Virus record (IMG/VR): IMGVR_UViG_3300035698_018317
Span: 62,001 to 126,000 of that record
From: a virus
DNA length: 64,000 nt
Strand: one strand, 5' to 3'
Both the position numbers and the translations under genes were made by a program. Every line of letters starts with the position of its first letter. The first letter of the stretch is position 1. Shown one piece after another: positions 16,596 to 26,230 of the stretch. The notes under the pieces were generated by a model. That model did not search any database and had not been told where the DNA came from. It saw only the letters and a list, made by a program, of their open reading frames with translations.

Positions 16596-18461
16596 ATGGA
16601 CGATATAAGCCAATTAGACGGAATGAGTCACGCAAAGAAGAAAGATGTTGCATTACCCGAAGAGAAGTTCGATTTGTTTTACAAGAAATTTGACTTTGTT
16701 AAGGATATTGTAGAAACAGATGAATGGAAGAAAATATATTCTAATTATTATGACTTTGACAAATCTGAATTAACCATAAAGATAAATGAACCTGAACATG
16801 AAATTGATTCATATGACGGTGAGAAACAAATATTAGAGATTATAAAATGTGTCAATAGTTTTTCATATTTTTGTCACAAATATGTAAAAATCAACCACCC
16901 AATTTATGGTTTGATTCCTTTCAAATTATATTCTTATCAAAAAAGAGTATATCAAGAATACACACAAAATAGATTCAACATTCTTAGCAAATTCCGTCAG
17001 GGTGGGCTAACAACCATGTCTGTACTGTGGTCTATGTGGAGATGTTTGTTCAGCACTGACCAACAAATCATGGTTATGTCCAAAACTGACCGTGAAGCTA
17101 TTGCCGCAGGCGAAATTGTTAAAAGAGCATTGGAACATTTACCAGCTTGGCTTAAATGCAACATGGGCAAAAATAATGACCATGAAAAAGAATTTAAATC
17201 AACAGGCTCAAAACTATCGTTCTATACACCTGAAGCTGCTCGTGGTAAATCCTGTACTTTACTTATAATTGATGAAGCAGCATTTATTCCAGATATGGAG
17301 AAACACTGGAAGTCCATGTATCCGGTTCTTGCAACTGGTGGAGCTTGCTGTGTTGTTTCTACAGTAAATGGTCTTGGTAACTGGTATGAAGAAATATATC
17401 ACGAAGCAGAAAATCATAAAAATGCATTTAATGTAATTGACCTAGATTTCTGGGAGCATCCAGAGTATAATGACCCAGTATGGGTTAAAGATACTAAATC
17501 AAACTTAGGAGAAAAAGGTTGGCAACAGGAAGTACTTCGTTCATTCTTGGGGTCAGGCGAAACATATATTTCTCCTAATATCATAGCGCAATTAGATAAG
17601 GAAACGAGAGATAGAAAACCAGTAAGAGCATTATTTGAGAAATGGACATCTATTGGAAGAGATAAAGATGAAGCTCTTGGAGTGGGTGCTTTATGGATAT
17701 TCCAAGAACCAATTGAGGGACACGAATATATTATTGGTGTTGATTCTGCTGAAGGTGTCGGTGAAGATGGTGATAATAGCGTGTTCCAAGTTTTGGACCA
17801 AGCTACATTAGAACAGGTTGCAGAATTTTATAGCAACACAGTACCGCCTCATGAATTTTCTCAAATTTTAAATGAAATGGGATATTGTTACAATACAGCA
17901 ATAATTGTTGTAGAAAATTTGGGAATTGGTTCTGCAATAATTAACTCATTAATTCATGACCTGTCTTATGAAAATATATTTTATGGTGGAAATAGGGGCA
18001 AACAACAACAACCCGGAATCAAAACCAATAAAACTAACAGGCCAGTTATTTTAGAGACATTACAGAATAGGCTTATCAATAATGTATTAAAAATAAATAG
18101 TCACAGATTTGTGGATGAATTAAAAACCTTTATCTTTAATTCAACAAGAAAAGCCGCTGAAGCACAAAAAGGAAAGCACGATGATGCTATAATGGCATTA
18201 AGTTTTGCTATACACGTTAGAGATTTGCAAATGCGTGATATCCCAATCGGTGCCGAATTGCCACAAGAAATGACGAATATATTTAAAAGTGAAATATACG
18301 AACAAATAAGACAAGAGATTAAAAAAGGCGCACCAGAAGATTGGCTTGCAGACGACGACGATGACGAGCCAATGTTTATTCCCAACGATGATGTGTTACC
18401 TCCTGTTTTATTCGACATTAATAGACCCAAAGATAAATTATTGAAAGAATTCGGATGGTAA
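16596..18461 (+). CDS. terL: Terminase large subunit (DNA packaging ATPase-nuclease)
   Basis: The 621-residue protein pumps DNA into the prohead through the portal and cuts concatemers. The ATPase domain shows a Walker A-like KFRQGGLTT (about 132-140), Walker B LLIIDEAAF (about 222-230) and motif III VVSTVNG. The RNase H-like nuclease domain shows the catalytic aspartates in IIGVDSAEG and GKHDDAIMAL. Length and motif order fit T4 gp17. A GGAGAG Shine-Dalgarno and an upstream ATAAATA, similar to the T4 late-promoter core, precede the ATG. It opens the head module. Confidence 0.95.
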   Translation: MDDISQLDGMSHAKKKDVALPEEKFDLFYKKFDFVKDIVETDEWKKIYSNYYDFDKSELTIKINEPEHEIDSYDGEKQILEIIKCVNSFSYFCHKYVKINHPIYGLIPFKLYSYQKRVYQEYTQNRFNILSKFRQGGLTTMSVLWSMWRCLFSTDQQIMVMSKTDREAIAAGEIVKRALEHLPAWLKCNMGKNNDHEKEFKSTGSKLSFYTPEAARGKSCTLLIIDEAAFIPDMEKHWKSMYPVLATGGACCVVSTVNGLGNWYEEIYHEAENHKNAFNVIDLDFWEHPEYNDPVWVKDTKSNLGEKGWQQEVLRSFLGSGETYISPNIIAQLDKETRDRKPVRALFEKWTSIGRDKDEALGVGALWIFQEPIEGHEYIIGVDSAEGVGEDGDNSVFQVLDQATLEQVAEFYSNTVPPHEFSQILNEMGYCYNTAIIVVENLGIGSAIINSLIHDLSYENIFYGGNRGKQQQPGIKTNKTNRPVILETLQNRLINNVLKINSHRFVDELKTFIFNSTRKAAEAQKGKHDDAIMALSFAIHVRDLQMRDIPIGAELPQEMTNIFKSEIYEQIRQEIKKGAPEDWLADDDDDEPMFIPNDDVLPPVLFDINRPKDKLLKEFGW

Positions 18462-18838
18462 AAACATTTTCTAAATTCGTAGAAAGTCAAGGAATTAGAC
18501 TTTGGGTAGACGACCTACGTGACCCTAAAGAGAGCGATGCCAAGAGAAAAGGTGCGGCTGGAGATGAGGTGTGGGTTAAAACTCCCGAAGAAGCTATCAA
18601 AATTATATCTACAGGAAATGTTATAAGCATATCTTTAGATGGAGACTTGGGAGAAGATGAAAATGGCAAAGACTTATCTGGCACAGATATAAGTAAATTT
18701 ATTCAGGGATTGGCCTTGCATAATAAGATACCAAGATTAAAATGGGCCATTCATACAGATAATGGTGGTAAATTCAAATCTATGACAATGGATTTAACAA
18801 GAGCGGATGATTTTTGGAATAGACATGAGCAAGAATAG
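18455..18838 (+). CDS. Receiver-like (cREC-type) protein with capsid-targeting-like N-terminus
   Basis: After the shared N-terminal motif (VKTFSKFVES), the protein reads RLWVDDLRDP, then EEAIKII, ISLDGDLG and HTDNGGKFKSM, the order of the cREC family of receiver-like domains found in phages and bacteria. Family members usually have LDHDLG; here His is replaced by Gly. Its biochemical function is not known. The ATG overlaps the terminase stop by seven bases, so it is coupled to it. Packaging into the head is inferred from the N-terminal motif. Confidence 0.65.
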   Translation: MVKTFSKFVESQGIRLWVDDLRDPKESDAKRKGAAGDEVWVKTPEEAIKIISTGNVISISLDGDLGEDENGKDLSGTDISKFIQGLALHNKIPRLKWAIHTDNGGKFKSMTMDLTRADDFWNRHEQE

Positions 18839-19154
18839 TAGAAAAAATGAAGCAGTCGTGCTTTTGAATCGTGCTCTTGCATTATTACCTAATGAGAATG
18901 CAAAACGTCATGTGGGTAATGCATTGGCCGAGTTACACAAAAGTGATAAAAAGAAAAAGAAAAAAATGGAACAAGAAACTGCTGCGCAAAAATGGCAAGA
19001 AGACCTAAAAAATAATCTTGTAAATCCTTTAGATGGCAGAAGAACATTGGCTACCATAGAAGCTATGATAGAGACAGAAAAGGCTAGAGTAGCAGAAGTG
19101 AAGAGAGAGAAAAAAGAAAAATCTAACACAGATACATCAACTCTTTTTGATTAA
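18825..19154 (+). CDS. Hypothetical Lys/Glu-rich helical protein (109 aa)
   Basis: The start MSKNSRKNEA at 18825 overlaps the end of the preceding gene by 14 bases; a GGAA just upstream supports it over an ATG at 18807. The product is almost wholly helical, with a poly-Lys stretch (KSDKKKKKKMEQE) and a second charged helix. T4 has a small protein of unknown packaging role in this general region, but no similarity is recognisable. It ends four bases into the convergent sulfotransferase-like gene. Confidence 0.5.
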   Translation: MSKNSRKNEAVVLLNRALALLPNENAKRHVGNALAELHKSDKKKKKKMEQETAAQKWQEDLKNNLVNPLDGRRTLATIEAMIETEKARVAEVKREKKEKSNTDTSTLFD

Positions 19155-19729
19155 ACTCTAAGTAAGTCTAGCTTCTGAAATTGTTTTATATACCGTGAAT
19201 AACATAAATCAGAAGTTTCAGTAATCTCCAAAGGAACTTCTGCATTTGCTCTAGCAGGAAGAAAATTAATTTTTTTATTAAACAAATTATTGATTTCCAA
19301 ATAATCTCTCATTAATTTTACACCCTTTTCACTCGTTAGATTTTCACGGGTAAGGAAAAGTGAACCGGGAGCAGACTTAGCCATTTCTAAAATCCTCCCA
19401 AGACGGAAAGAGTAATATTTATAGGCATTTTGTGGTAACATTTCCATATCTTTTATTACATCACCATTTCTGATGATAAATATAAACTTACAAAATTTAT
19501 AAAATTCCTTACTCGAAAATTGGTGATTGAATAATAAGTGGGCACCACATATGTGTTTATTCTTTTTTCTTTCTTCCAACACATTCATTGGATTTTTATA
19601 ATTTGTTTTTTCAGTTTTGATATAGATATCTTTACGTTTGTTCATAATATCTATAATATGTTCCGAACCGGATTCCAAATGACTAACTATGAATACGAAC
19701 TTCGGTTGCTTTGCTTTAATAATTTTCAT
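19151..19729 (-). CDS. Sulfotransferase-like protein
   Basis: The sequence fits the PAPS-dependent sulfotransferase layout: an N-terminal strand and loop (KFVFIVSHLESGSEHI, in place of the usual phosphosulfate loop) and the core helix region IFIIRNGDVIKDMEM, equivalent to the 3'-phosphate motif RDPxDV. Key residues are altered, so activity is uncertain. If active, it would sulfate a glycan or lipid and belong with the glycan genes of this window. It is a single minus-strand gene inserted between two + strand head genes, as expected for an accessory gene acquired separately. Confidence 0.5.
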   Translation of the reverse strand: MKIIKAKQPKFVFIVSHLESGSEHIIDIMNKRKDIYIKTEKTNYKNPMNVLEERKKNKHICGAHLLFNHQFSSKEFYKFCKFIFIIRNGDVIKDMEMLPQNAYKYYSFRLGRILEMAKSAPGSLFLTRENLTSEKGVKLMRDYLEINNLFNKKINFLPARANAEVPLEITETSDLCYSRYIKQFQKLDLLRV

Positions 19730-19804
19730 TCACTCAAACCTAATAATTTTTATGATTAATTCACTACTCTAATATATAAAGAGAAAGATTACAGGAAAAT
19801 AGAT

Positions 19805-22306
19805 ATGCCTTTTTGGTCTGATTTATATAAATTATGGACGTATGCTTTTGAGAAAGACCCTCTTTCGAGAAGAACTGATGACTCTGGAATTTCTGGTGCT
19901 GGTGTTACACAGCCAGAAGCAATCCCAGACATTAGACAAGACGGAAGTTTTTGGGGTGGTGGTAAAGGTCTAGTACGTCTTCGAGATACGAACGATTTTA
20001 TTGACCTCTCTACCGTCTCAAACAGAAAGAGTAGATACAAAGAATACGAAAGATTAAGGAATGTTCCTGAAATAGAAACCGCCATGACTGTTTTTGCTGA
20101 CGAAGCATGTCTTGCGGGAGCAACAAAAATAGCTACAGTTGCCGAAGGCTTAGTTTCTATCCAGAAATTAGCTGAAACTAAAACAGAACCATTTTTGGTC
20201 TACTGCTGGGATTTTGAAAAAAATGATTACACAATAGGCTGGGCTTCTGACCCACGCTATGTGAAGACAGAGAAAACTATCAAAATCACATTAGATAATG
20301 GAAGATTTTTCAGATGTACCGTAGACCATCGTGTTTTGAGAAGAAACGGTAAATTTATAGAAGCAGGAAAAATAACAGAGGGTATGGAATTAATGCCTTT
20401 CTACAGAATCCCTGCTAATTATGAAAAAACTCAAATAAAAACAAAACAATTCCCAAGAATATTCACATTCACAGATGGCTGGAAGCACGAAAGACAATTT
20501 ATTGATGAATGGAGATTGGGACGTTCTATTGAAAAATATAAAGATGTAAATGCAGCTTGTCGGGCTTTAGCTGCTGGATTAACCACAAGACAAATAGCTA
20601 AAATAATGGGGCATCAATGGATTACCATAGATTCAAAGATAGCCAAAGAAGGATTTACCACTAGCGAAGTAAAATGGCTTGGTAAAAAAGAAGATGTAAG
20701 ACGTGTTATTGGTGTTCACAAAGACCGCACCGAAGACGTATACGATTTGTCAGTAGAAAAACATAAGAATTTCTGCGGCGACTCTTGTATTTTCCATAAT
20801 TGTCAAAGAGGCGATAATAATCACGTATTTGACATTATTTGTAAAGATAATGATGTCAAAAAAGAACTGGACTTTTTATTCTTCCATCGAAAAATGCTGA
20901 ACATGGATAGGAGAATTTGGAGTAGGTCAAAGAATCTCTTCATTATGGGAGATGAATTCTGGGAAATCGTTATTGACCCAGACAATCCAAAAGATGGTAT
21001 CTTAAAGATTCAAGAGTTACCTCCTGATAGTATGTTTAGAATTGAAACCACAAAAGGTAAACTTGTGGAATTCCAACAAGCTAAAGAAGGTCCAGATTAT
21101 CAGGCATTAACAAAAGCTCCGATACCTCAAGCTACAGAATCATCTATACAACAATCAAAAGCATTAAGGTTTACTCCAGACCAGATTGTTCATATGAAAA
21201 TTGGAGATGATAGAAAAACATTCTATCCATATGGTCAAAGTTTAGTAGAGCCAGCAAGAGGCCCAGCACACCAATTGCGTCTGATGGAGGATGCAATGGT
21301 CGTATACAGGCTCTCCCGTGCGCCTGAAAGAAGGGTGTTCTATATTGACGTTGGTAATCTTGCTCCCTATAAAGCAGAAGCTTTTATGGAAAGATTAAAA
21401 GACCAATTTAGAAAGAAAAAAGTTGCTGGTAGAACAGCAGGCACTTCAAGTGGTGCATCTGCTGTTGAAGAAAGATGGCACGCACGGGCGGCTGATGAAG
21501 ATTATTGGCTACCAATTCGTCCGAATGCCAATACCAGAATTGATACTCTCCCCGGAGCACAAAACTTGGGAGAGATTGATGATGCTGTATATTTTAGAAA
21601 TAAATTATTCACGGCTTTAAATTTCCCCAAAAATTACATGTCCAATGAAGATGTGCAAACAACAAGAATTGCTCTATCTGCACAGGATTGTAAGTTTGCA
21701 CGACTTGTTGAAAGATTACAAAGTCATATGGAAGATGGAATTTGGGCTGTTGCTGACCGTCATCTTAAACTACGTGGATTCCCAGAAGAAGCTTGGGAAG
21801 ACCTTATTATAAAATTAACTCCTCCTTCTGATTGGAGAGAGTTGAGTAGAGCAGAAGTTGTCTCGAATAGAATCAACAACGCAAATAGTTTAAAAGGTTC
21901 TATGCTGATGTCTGATTTTGATATCCTTACACAATGGATGAAATTAAATGAAGATGAAGCCCAAGATATGATGTCAAGGATGAAAGTTCAAAAACTTGAA
22001 GATATGAAACTTCAGGTGTTGGCACAGAATCCGCAGCTTCTAGGTGTGGGCGTTCCCGGCATAGGAGGACAAGAAGTTGGGGCTGAAGGGCCAAGTCAAA
22101 TGCCGCAACAACCACCTGAAGGTGCTGGCCCAGAAATGGGTGCGGAACCTCCGCAACAGCCCACTGAAGGTGGAGCACCAGCACCAGCTACATCAAGTGG
22201 AATCGCACTTCCAAAACCATCGACAGGTGACTTGAAGAAGTATGACCTACAAATTCAGACATATAGTAGCGAACAAGACCATGAAGACATAGATTTTAGT
22301 CTATAA
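19805..22306 (+). CDS. Portal protein containing a mini-intein
   Basis: The 833-residue precursor consists of a T4 gp20-like portal interrupted after residue 101 by a 231-residue intein (102-332). After splicing the portal would be about 602 residues. The portal forms the dodecameric ring through which DNA enters the head. Recognisable portal segments are TVFADEA-CQRGDNNHVFDI across the splice site, FIMGDEFWEI, QIVHMKIGDD and a conserved LFTALNFPKNYM. The C-terminus is a Pro/Gln/Gly-rich tail. An AGGAAAA Shine-Dalgarno and an upstream TATATA support the start. Its place after terL and before the protease is canonical. Confidence 0.92.
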   Translation: MPFWSDLYKLWTYAFEKDPLSRRTDDSGISGAGVTQPEAIPDIRQDGSFWGGGKGLVRLRDTNDFIDLSTVSNRKSRYKEYERLRNVPEIETAMTVFADEACLAGATKIATVAEGLVSIQKLAETKTEPFLVYCWDFEKNDYTIGWASDPRYVKTEKTIKITLDNGRFFRCTVDHRVLRRNGKFIEAGKITEGMELMPFYRIPANYEKTQIKTKQFPRIFTFTDGWKHERQFIDEWRLGRSIEKYKDVNAACRALAAGLTTRQIAKIMGHQWITIDSKIAKEGFTTSEVKWLGKKEDVRRVIGVHKDRTEDVYDLSVEKHKNFCGDSCIFHNCQRGDNNHVFDIICKDNDVKKELDFLFFHRKMLNMDRRIWSRSKNLFIMGDEFWEIVIDPDNPKDGILKIQELPPDSMFRIETTKGKLVEFQQAKEGPDYQALTKAPIPQATESSIQQSKALRFTPDQIVHMKIGDDRKTFYPYGQSLVEPARGPAHQLRLMEDAMVVYRLSRAPERRVFYIDVGNLAPYKAEAFMERLKDQFRKKKVAGRTAGTSSGASAVEERWHARAADEDYWLPIRPNANTRIDTLPGAQNLGEIDDAVYFRNKLFTALNFPKNYMSNEDVQTTRIALSAQDCKFARLVERLQSHMEDGIWAVADRHLKLRGFPEEAWEDLIIKLTPPSDWRELSRAEVVSNRINNANSLKGSMLMSDFDILTQWMKLNEDEAQDMMSRMKVQKLEDMKLQVLAQNPQLLGVGVPGIGGQEVGAEGPSQMPQQPPEGAGPEMGAEPPQQPTEGGAPAPATSSGIALPKPSTGDLKKYDLQIQTYSSEQDHEDIDFSL
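20108..20800 (+). other. Mini-intein inside the portal gene
   Basis: The intein starts with Cys102 (CLAGATKIAT, block A), has the block B motif TVDH in GRFFRCTVDHRVL, and ends with block F/G motifs VYDLSVEKHKNFC ... IFHN followed by Cys333 as the first C-extein residue. At 231 residues it is too short for a full LAGLIDADG domain. The central part carries a helix-turn-helix-like segment (LTTRQIAKIMGHQWIT), perhaps the DNA-binding remnant of a lost homing endonuclease. Cys1, the terminal HN and Cys+1 are all present, so splicing should work. Confidence 0.92.
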
Positions 22307-22334
22307 TAATACTTTTATCTCGTATAGATAAAAT

Positions 22335-23144
22335 ATGAAGATAAAAGAAGTATTTATTTTATTCTGTTTGTTCTTACCTGCTTGTACTACAAACAACACA
22401 TACAACTATAACAATAAATCTACATCTAATTTGTTTGCTTCAGCCATGTTGCCTACTGTAAAGGTGAACAACAATTCTGGCGCAGGAGTAGTAATAAAAA
22501 TTGTTAAAGGGGAATTAAAAGATAAAGTTTATATTCTTACTGCTGCTCATGTACTTACCCAACTAAAAACGGTAGAAGAAAGAATAGGTTTTCCACCTCC
22601 CAAAATGTTGCCCACGACTCAACCAGCTAAAACGTCAATAATGCCAAATGAACCACTTTCATTAGACGAAAAAGATTTTATAATACTTACAATTACTAAA
22701 AGAGTTGATTTGGATGAACCGAATGTAGAATTTTATGTTTATAATAATGAGAAAGTAATAGAAAAAGTAAGAGCTAAAGGAAAAGTTCTTAAAAGAAATA
22801 AAAAAATAGATTTAGCCTTAGTAGTTGTTGAAACAAGGCCAAATTTAGCAACGGTATCTCGTATAGCCAAAGTCCATCCAAAAATAGGGGACACATTATA
22901 CGCAGTAGGTGCAGGAGGGATATTAAAAGGAACTCCTGTTTTAACCAAAGGAAAACATGGCGGCTTCGCCGATGGCAAAAGCAAAGAAGTTACTGTGGGG
23001 ATATACACCGGAGGAACATTTTTTGGAGATTCCGGTGGCCCTGTCTATAATGATTCTTTCGAACTCGTCGGCATTATTCTAGCTGTACAAGCACCCGCAT
23101 GGCACACAGGGCTTTATTTGAACATAATAAATTTTAATTTTTAA
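22335..23144 (+). CDS. Trypsin-like serine protease lipoprotein
   Basis: An N-terminal signal peptide with lipobox LPAC (Cys17) predicts export and lipid attachment. The rest is a chymotrypsin-fold peptidase with ILTAAHV, DLALVVV and the nucleophile motif GDSGGP in the usual His-Asp-Ser order. A membrane-anchored protease made by a phage could act on periplasmic or surface proteins, for example in superinfection exclusion; this is inference. It sits inside the head module although it is not a head protein. There is no Shine-Dalgarno; TATAGA (22323-22328) ends six bases before the ATG. Confidence 0.85.
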   Translation: MKIKEVFILFCLFLPACTTNNTYNYNNKSTSNLFASAMLPTVKVNNNSGAGVVIKIVKGELKDKVYILTAAHVLTQLKTVEERIGFPPPKMLPTTQPAKTSIMPNEPLSLDEKDFIILTITKRVDLDEPNVEFYVYNNEKVIEKVRAKGKVLKRNKKIDLALVVVETRPNLATVSRIAKVHPKIGDTLYAVGAGGILKGTPVLTKGKHGGFADGKSKEVTVGIYTGGTFFGDSGGPVYNDSFELVGIILAVQAPAWHTGLYLNIINFNF

Positions 23145-23152
23145 ATTAAAAT

Positions 23153-23455
23153 TTATTCTTCATCACCATCTTCTAAGCCGGGACTGCCATCTGCGTCTGA
23201 TGGGACAACTTCATCTTTATTCACATCGTCCTCATGCGGAGATGTTGGGCCTTCATCAGCATTAACGTCATTTAACATCGACTTAATCTCTGGGTCCATA
23301 TCCGCTAATTGAGCAATAAATCGCTCTACGTGCTTGCGATGTTTTCTCCAAGCAACTTTACAAATTCTGAAAATAACATCTTCAGACAATTCCTTTATTT
23401 CAGGATTAACGCCTGATTCTTCTTGTTCGATGAAGTAGTCTGTAAATCTTTTCAT
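23153..23455 (-). CDS. Small acidic-tailed protein with capsid-targeting-like N-terminus (100 aa)
   Basis: It begins MKRFTDYFIEQEES, the shared motif, followed by a basic helical part (WRKHRKHVERF) and a strongly acidic C-terminus (Asp/Glu-rich last 35 residues). No family recognised. GAGGAAA precedes the ATG. It converges with the lipoprotein protease gene, leaving eight bases between. Inferred role: internal head protein. Confidence 0.55.
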   Translation of the reverse strand: MKRFTDYFIEQEESGVNPEIKELSEDVIFRICKVAWRKHRKHVERFIAQLADMDPEIKSMLNDVNADEGPTSPHEDDVNKDEVVPSDADGSPGLEDGDEE

Positions 23456-23570
23456 ATAAATTTCCTCAGTTTTGGCCGCTCGTGCATACTATATCTATAG
23501 TCGTGATACAGATATTGTCGAAAAAGTTTATGTAGAAAGGCGATACAAAAAAAAATAATTCTAAACAAGA

Positions 23571-23582
23571 AGCTTGCAAGCT
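23571..23582. repeat. Perfect 12-bp palindrome AGCTTGCAAGCT
   Basis: The palindrome lies in the leader upstream of the gene at 23600 and downstream of possible promoter sequences (tactatatctatagtc, 23487-23502). It could be a binding site or chance; the position before the head-core operon makes it worth noting. Confidence 0.35.
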
Positions 23583-23599
23583 ATTAGGAGTCACATATT

Positions 23600-25489
23600 A
23601 TGAAGAGAAAATTAATCAGCTATGATGTATTCGAGAGTATCAACCGTGATTCACTCTCTAACTCAGAGCAAGAATTGGCCGAGGCCGCACCCATTTTAGC
23701 GAGGGCATTACAAGTAGAGCAGCTAGAGTTGCTAAACTTTGGTCCCGATAACGTTCTTTTTGAAGCTATTGACGGAACTTATGTTCATGCTAGTTATGTA
23801 ATGAACAAAGACCAAATCAGTTTCGAAAATATCGAACAGCTAGCCATCGACGATGAGACAGAAAAAGAAGCTTCGAAAGACGCTGTTTCTTTAATGCTCG
23901 ACGCAATCATCGAAGGTAACACCGACAAAGCAAATGCACATTTCGATGAGTATGTTTCACTACCTAATACTCAGCGTGAAATGAAAGAAGGCTTTGCTAT
24001 CAAATCCCAAGTAACTACGGGTCGTGGTACTCATAGTAAGAAAAAGGGAAAGAAACGTGCAGGCGGAAACCGTGCAGCACGCATGGCTGGTAAAACCAGA
24101 AAACGTCGTGACCGTTCACTGACTCCGGGCTTGAGAAAACTCATGGACCGCAAAAGAGACATCGCAAGAAAGAAACTTGGTGGACGTGACGCAAAAACCG
24201 AGCGTGGACAAAGACAAGTAAGAGTTACGCTTCGTAGAGTAAAGCCATCCTCAATGAAGGAATGGAATAACATTTGCGAAAACGTTTTTGATTATATTGA
24301 TTACAAAACGTATGGACCCGTTCTTGATAAGGCAACAATTGGACATGATGACAGCGGCAACGTAGTCAACGTATCAATTCCAAAGATTAAGACCAGAAAT
24401 GAAGCAAAACTTCTTAGTTTCGACTGGAAGACAATGGCAACTGACGTGAAGGTTCTTCGTGGAACTGGTAAATGCCTTTGTGAAAGCACTGATTTCTGCA
24501 AATCAATCGCAGACCTGAAAAGACAAAATGCTGTTTCCGATAGTGCCGCTCTGGAAGAGTCGCTTGAAAATATCGTCGGTCAGTGGCCGAATGTTTTATA
24601 TCTGACGCAGGAAGAGCTAACTGGAACCATTAAGTGTGCATTAGAAACTGTTAATGCTAAAAATTATGATGACAGCACATGCGAATTTATGTCAGAAGGT
24701 ATTCTGAGAACAGCACATCACGCTTACGTAGACAGAGTAGAAAAAATTATGCAACTCTCTGGCTCAAAAGTAAACGAAGATGCAGAAGATGCATATTCCG
24801 AGTTTAAGACTACTGTAGATGCTTATTTCCCAACATTAGACGAATCAGCAATGTCGGAAATGCAAATATTCGCTGACCTTTATGAAGCGATTAGAAGCAT
24901 CCATGGATTAGCCGTAGAAGATGGTGATAAGGAACTTGCAACTGAGACTGGCGCACAACTCGAAGAGTTGATTCCTGTCTTGCAGCAAGAAGTAGCTCCT
25001 TCGCTTGAAATCGCCGCAGAAGCAGCCGCTTGGCTGACAAGTGTGGTTGAGACCAATTTGGAAACTACTCCTTGGGACGCATCAGGAATGAGTCCTAATA
25101 ATCAAGTATACATCACCAACCATGGCGAACATCCCAGAATGGCACAAAATGCTAAGAAGGGTTATTCACCAGCAGCCGATTTCTCTGGTAATTGGGGCGA
25201 CTCAGCACCAGTAAGTGATGGAAAAAGTTATACAGGCGGCGAAGCTGATGAGATGAGAAGCCGTGCTTGGGGTAATATCGGCGGTGGCGATACATATCCT
25301 TCATTACAAAACCCATACATTCCTTCCTCACAGGTTCCTACTATGATTCCGGCAACGGGCGTAGATAAGGAAGCTGGTAACGGTGTGAATGATGGTGGGA
25401 GTGACACATGGCCTGCATTGCAGAATCCATATATCCCACAGGCCGGTGATTATACAATCAAAGGCGAAACAGGCGTAGATAAACTTTAA
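23600..25489 (+). CDS. Prohead core-position protein with basic patch and C-terminal repeats
   Basis: The 629-residue protein occupies the place of T4 gp67/gp68 between portal and prohead protease, but no homology is recognisable. An acidic N-terminal region is followed by a very basic stretch at about 140-210 (GKTRKRRDRSLTPG, RKKLGGRDAKTERG), a helical middle and a Gly/Asn/Pro-rich tail. The tail holds two similar units, DTYPSLQNPYIP and DTWPALQNPYIP, each ending in GVDK. It is probably a major internal or structural head component. A TAGGAG Shine-Dalgarno precedes the ATG. Confidence 0.6.
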   Translation: MKRKLISYDVFESINRDSLSNSEQELAEAAPILARALQVEQLELLNFGPDNVLFEAIDGTYVHASYVMNKDQISFENIEQLAIDDETEKEASKDAVSLMLDAIIEGNTDKANAHFDEYVSLPNTQREMKEGFAIKSQVTTGRGTHSKKKGKKRAGGNRAARMAGKTRKRRDRSLTPGLRKLMDRKRDIARKKLGGRDAKTERGQRQVRVTLRRVKPSSMKEWNNICENVFDYIDYKTYGPVLDKATIGHDDSGNVVNVSIPKIKTRNEAKLLSFDWKTMATDVKVLRGTGKCLCESTDFCKSIADLKRQNAVSDSAALEESLENIVGQWPNVLYLTQEELTGTIKCALETVNAKNYDDSTCEFMSEGILRTAHHAYVDRVEKIMQLSGSKVNEDAEDAYSEFKTTVDAYFPTLDESAMSEMQIFADLYEAIRSIHGLAVEDGDKELATETGAQLEELIPVLQQEVAPSLEIAAEAAAWLTSVVETNLETTPWDASGMSPNNQVYITNHGEHPRMAQNAKKGYSPAADFSGNWGDSAPVSDGKSYTGGEADEMRSRAWGNIGGGDTYPSLQNPYIPSSQVPTMIPATGVDKEAGNGVNDGGSDTWPALQNPYIPQAGDYTIKGETGVDKL

Positions 25490-25507
25490 ATAAAGCGAGG
25501 TATGATA

Positions 25508-26230
25508 ATGGAATTACTTCTGGAACATGATGTAACTCCGGGAACGAGTTATGATGAATGCCTGCTATATGGCGGGGGTGGATTCGTTCTCAACGAGGCC
25601 GTAAACCTCAATGAAGCAGCAGATGCGAGTGTTAAGACCGTTAAGTTTCGTGGAAAATTTCAAGAAGCTGACGCAGTTAACAAAAACAAAAGGTCGTACC
25701 CGTATAAGGTGCTCAATACCAATTTAACGAGACTTGAAGAAATGATGAACAGCGGGGGTCTGTGTGGTGAGTTAGACCACCCCACAGATTCCATTGTTCA
25801 CTTTGCCAATGCATCTCATAAAATTGTTAAACTCTGGTGGGAAGATAATGTCATGATGGGTGAAGGATATATCCTTAACACACCACATGGAAAAATTCTT
25901 CGTTCGCTCATCAATGATGGCGTAAGAATCGGAATTAGCAGTAGAGGCGTAGGCAACGGACAAGTCGATGAAAATGGTATACTTGTCATTGGGGAAAGTT
26001 ATAAATTGATAACATTTGATGCTGTTGCAGACCCAAGTACGCACGCAGCATTTCAGAAAAAAGTAACAAGTAGTACTCATGAAAGTGTCATGCCTACTAC
26101 CGTAATTGATAATAATTCTCAGAAAAATGAAGCCAGCAGCATAGATACCGTCAGCAAAGAGGTTCTATTAGCTTGCATCACTGGAATTGCGAACAGAACC
26201 ACTAATAAAATTAAAGCGAGGTTGAGCTAA
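25508..26230 (+). CDS. Prohead maturation protease (T4 gp21-like, S80 family)
   Basis: The protein cleaves scaffold, capsid and internal proteins during head maturation. The catalytic signature is visible: His in GELDHPTDS, Ser in IGISSRGVG and Asp in FDAVADPST, in the order of the S80 prohead proteases. I choose the ATG at 25508, because GAGG at 25498-25501 is too close to the ATG at 25502. The stop overlaps the scaffold ATG (TAATG). A similar GCGAGG leader precedes the scaffold gene. It is likely to process the capsid-targeting-like peptides found elsewhere in the window. Confidence 0.88.
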   Translation: MELLLEHDVTPGTSYDECLLYGGGGFVLNEAVNLNEAADASVKTVKFRGKFQEADAVNKNKRSYPYKVLNTNLTRLEEMMNSGGLCGELDHPTDSIVHFANASHKIVKLWWEDNVMMGEGYILNTPHGKILRSLINDGVRIGISSRGVGNGQVDENGILVIGESYKLITFDAVADPSTHAAFQKKVTSSTHESVMPTTVIDNNSQKNEASSIDTVSKEVLLACITGIANRTTNKIKARLS

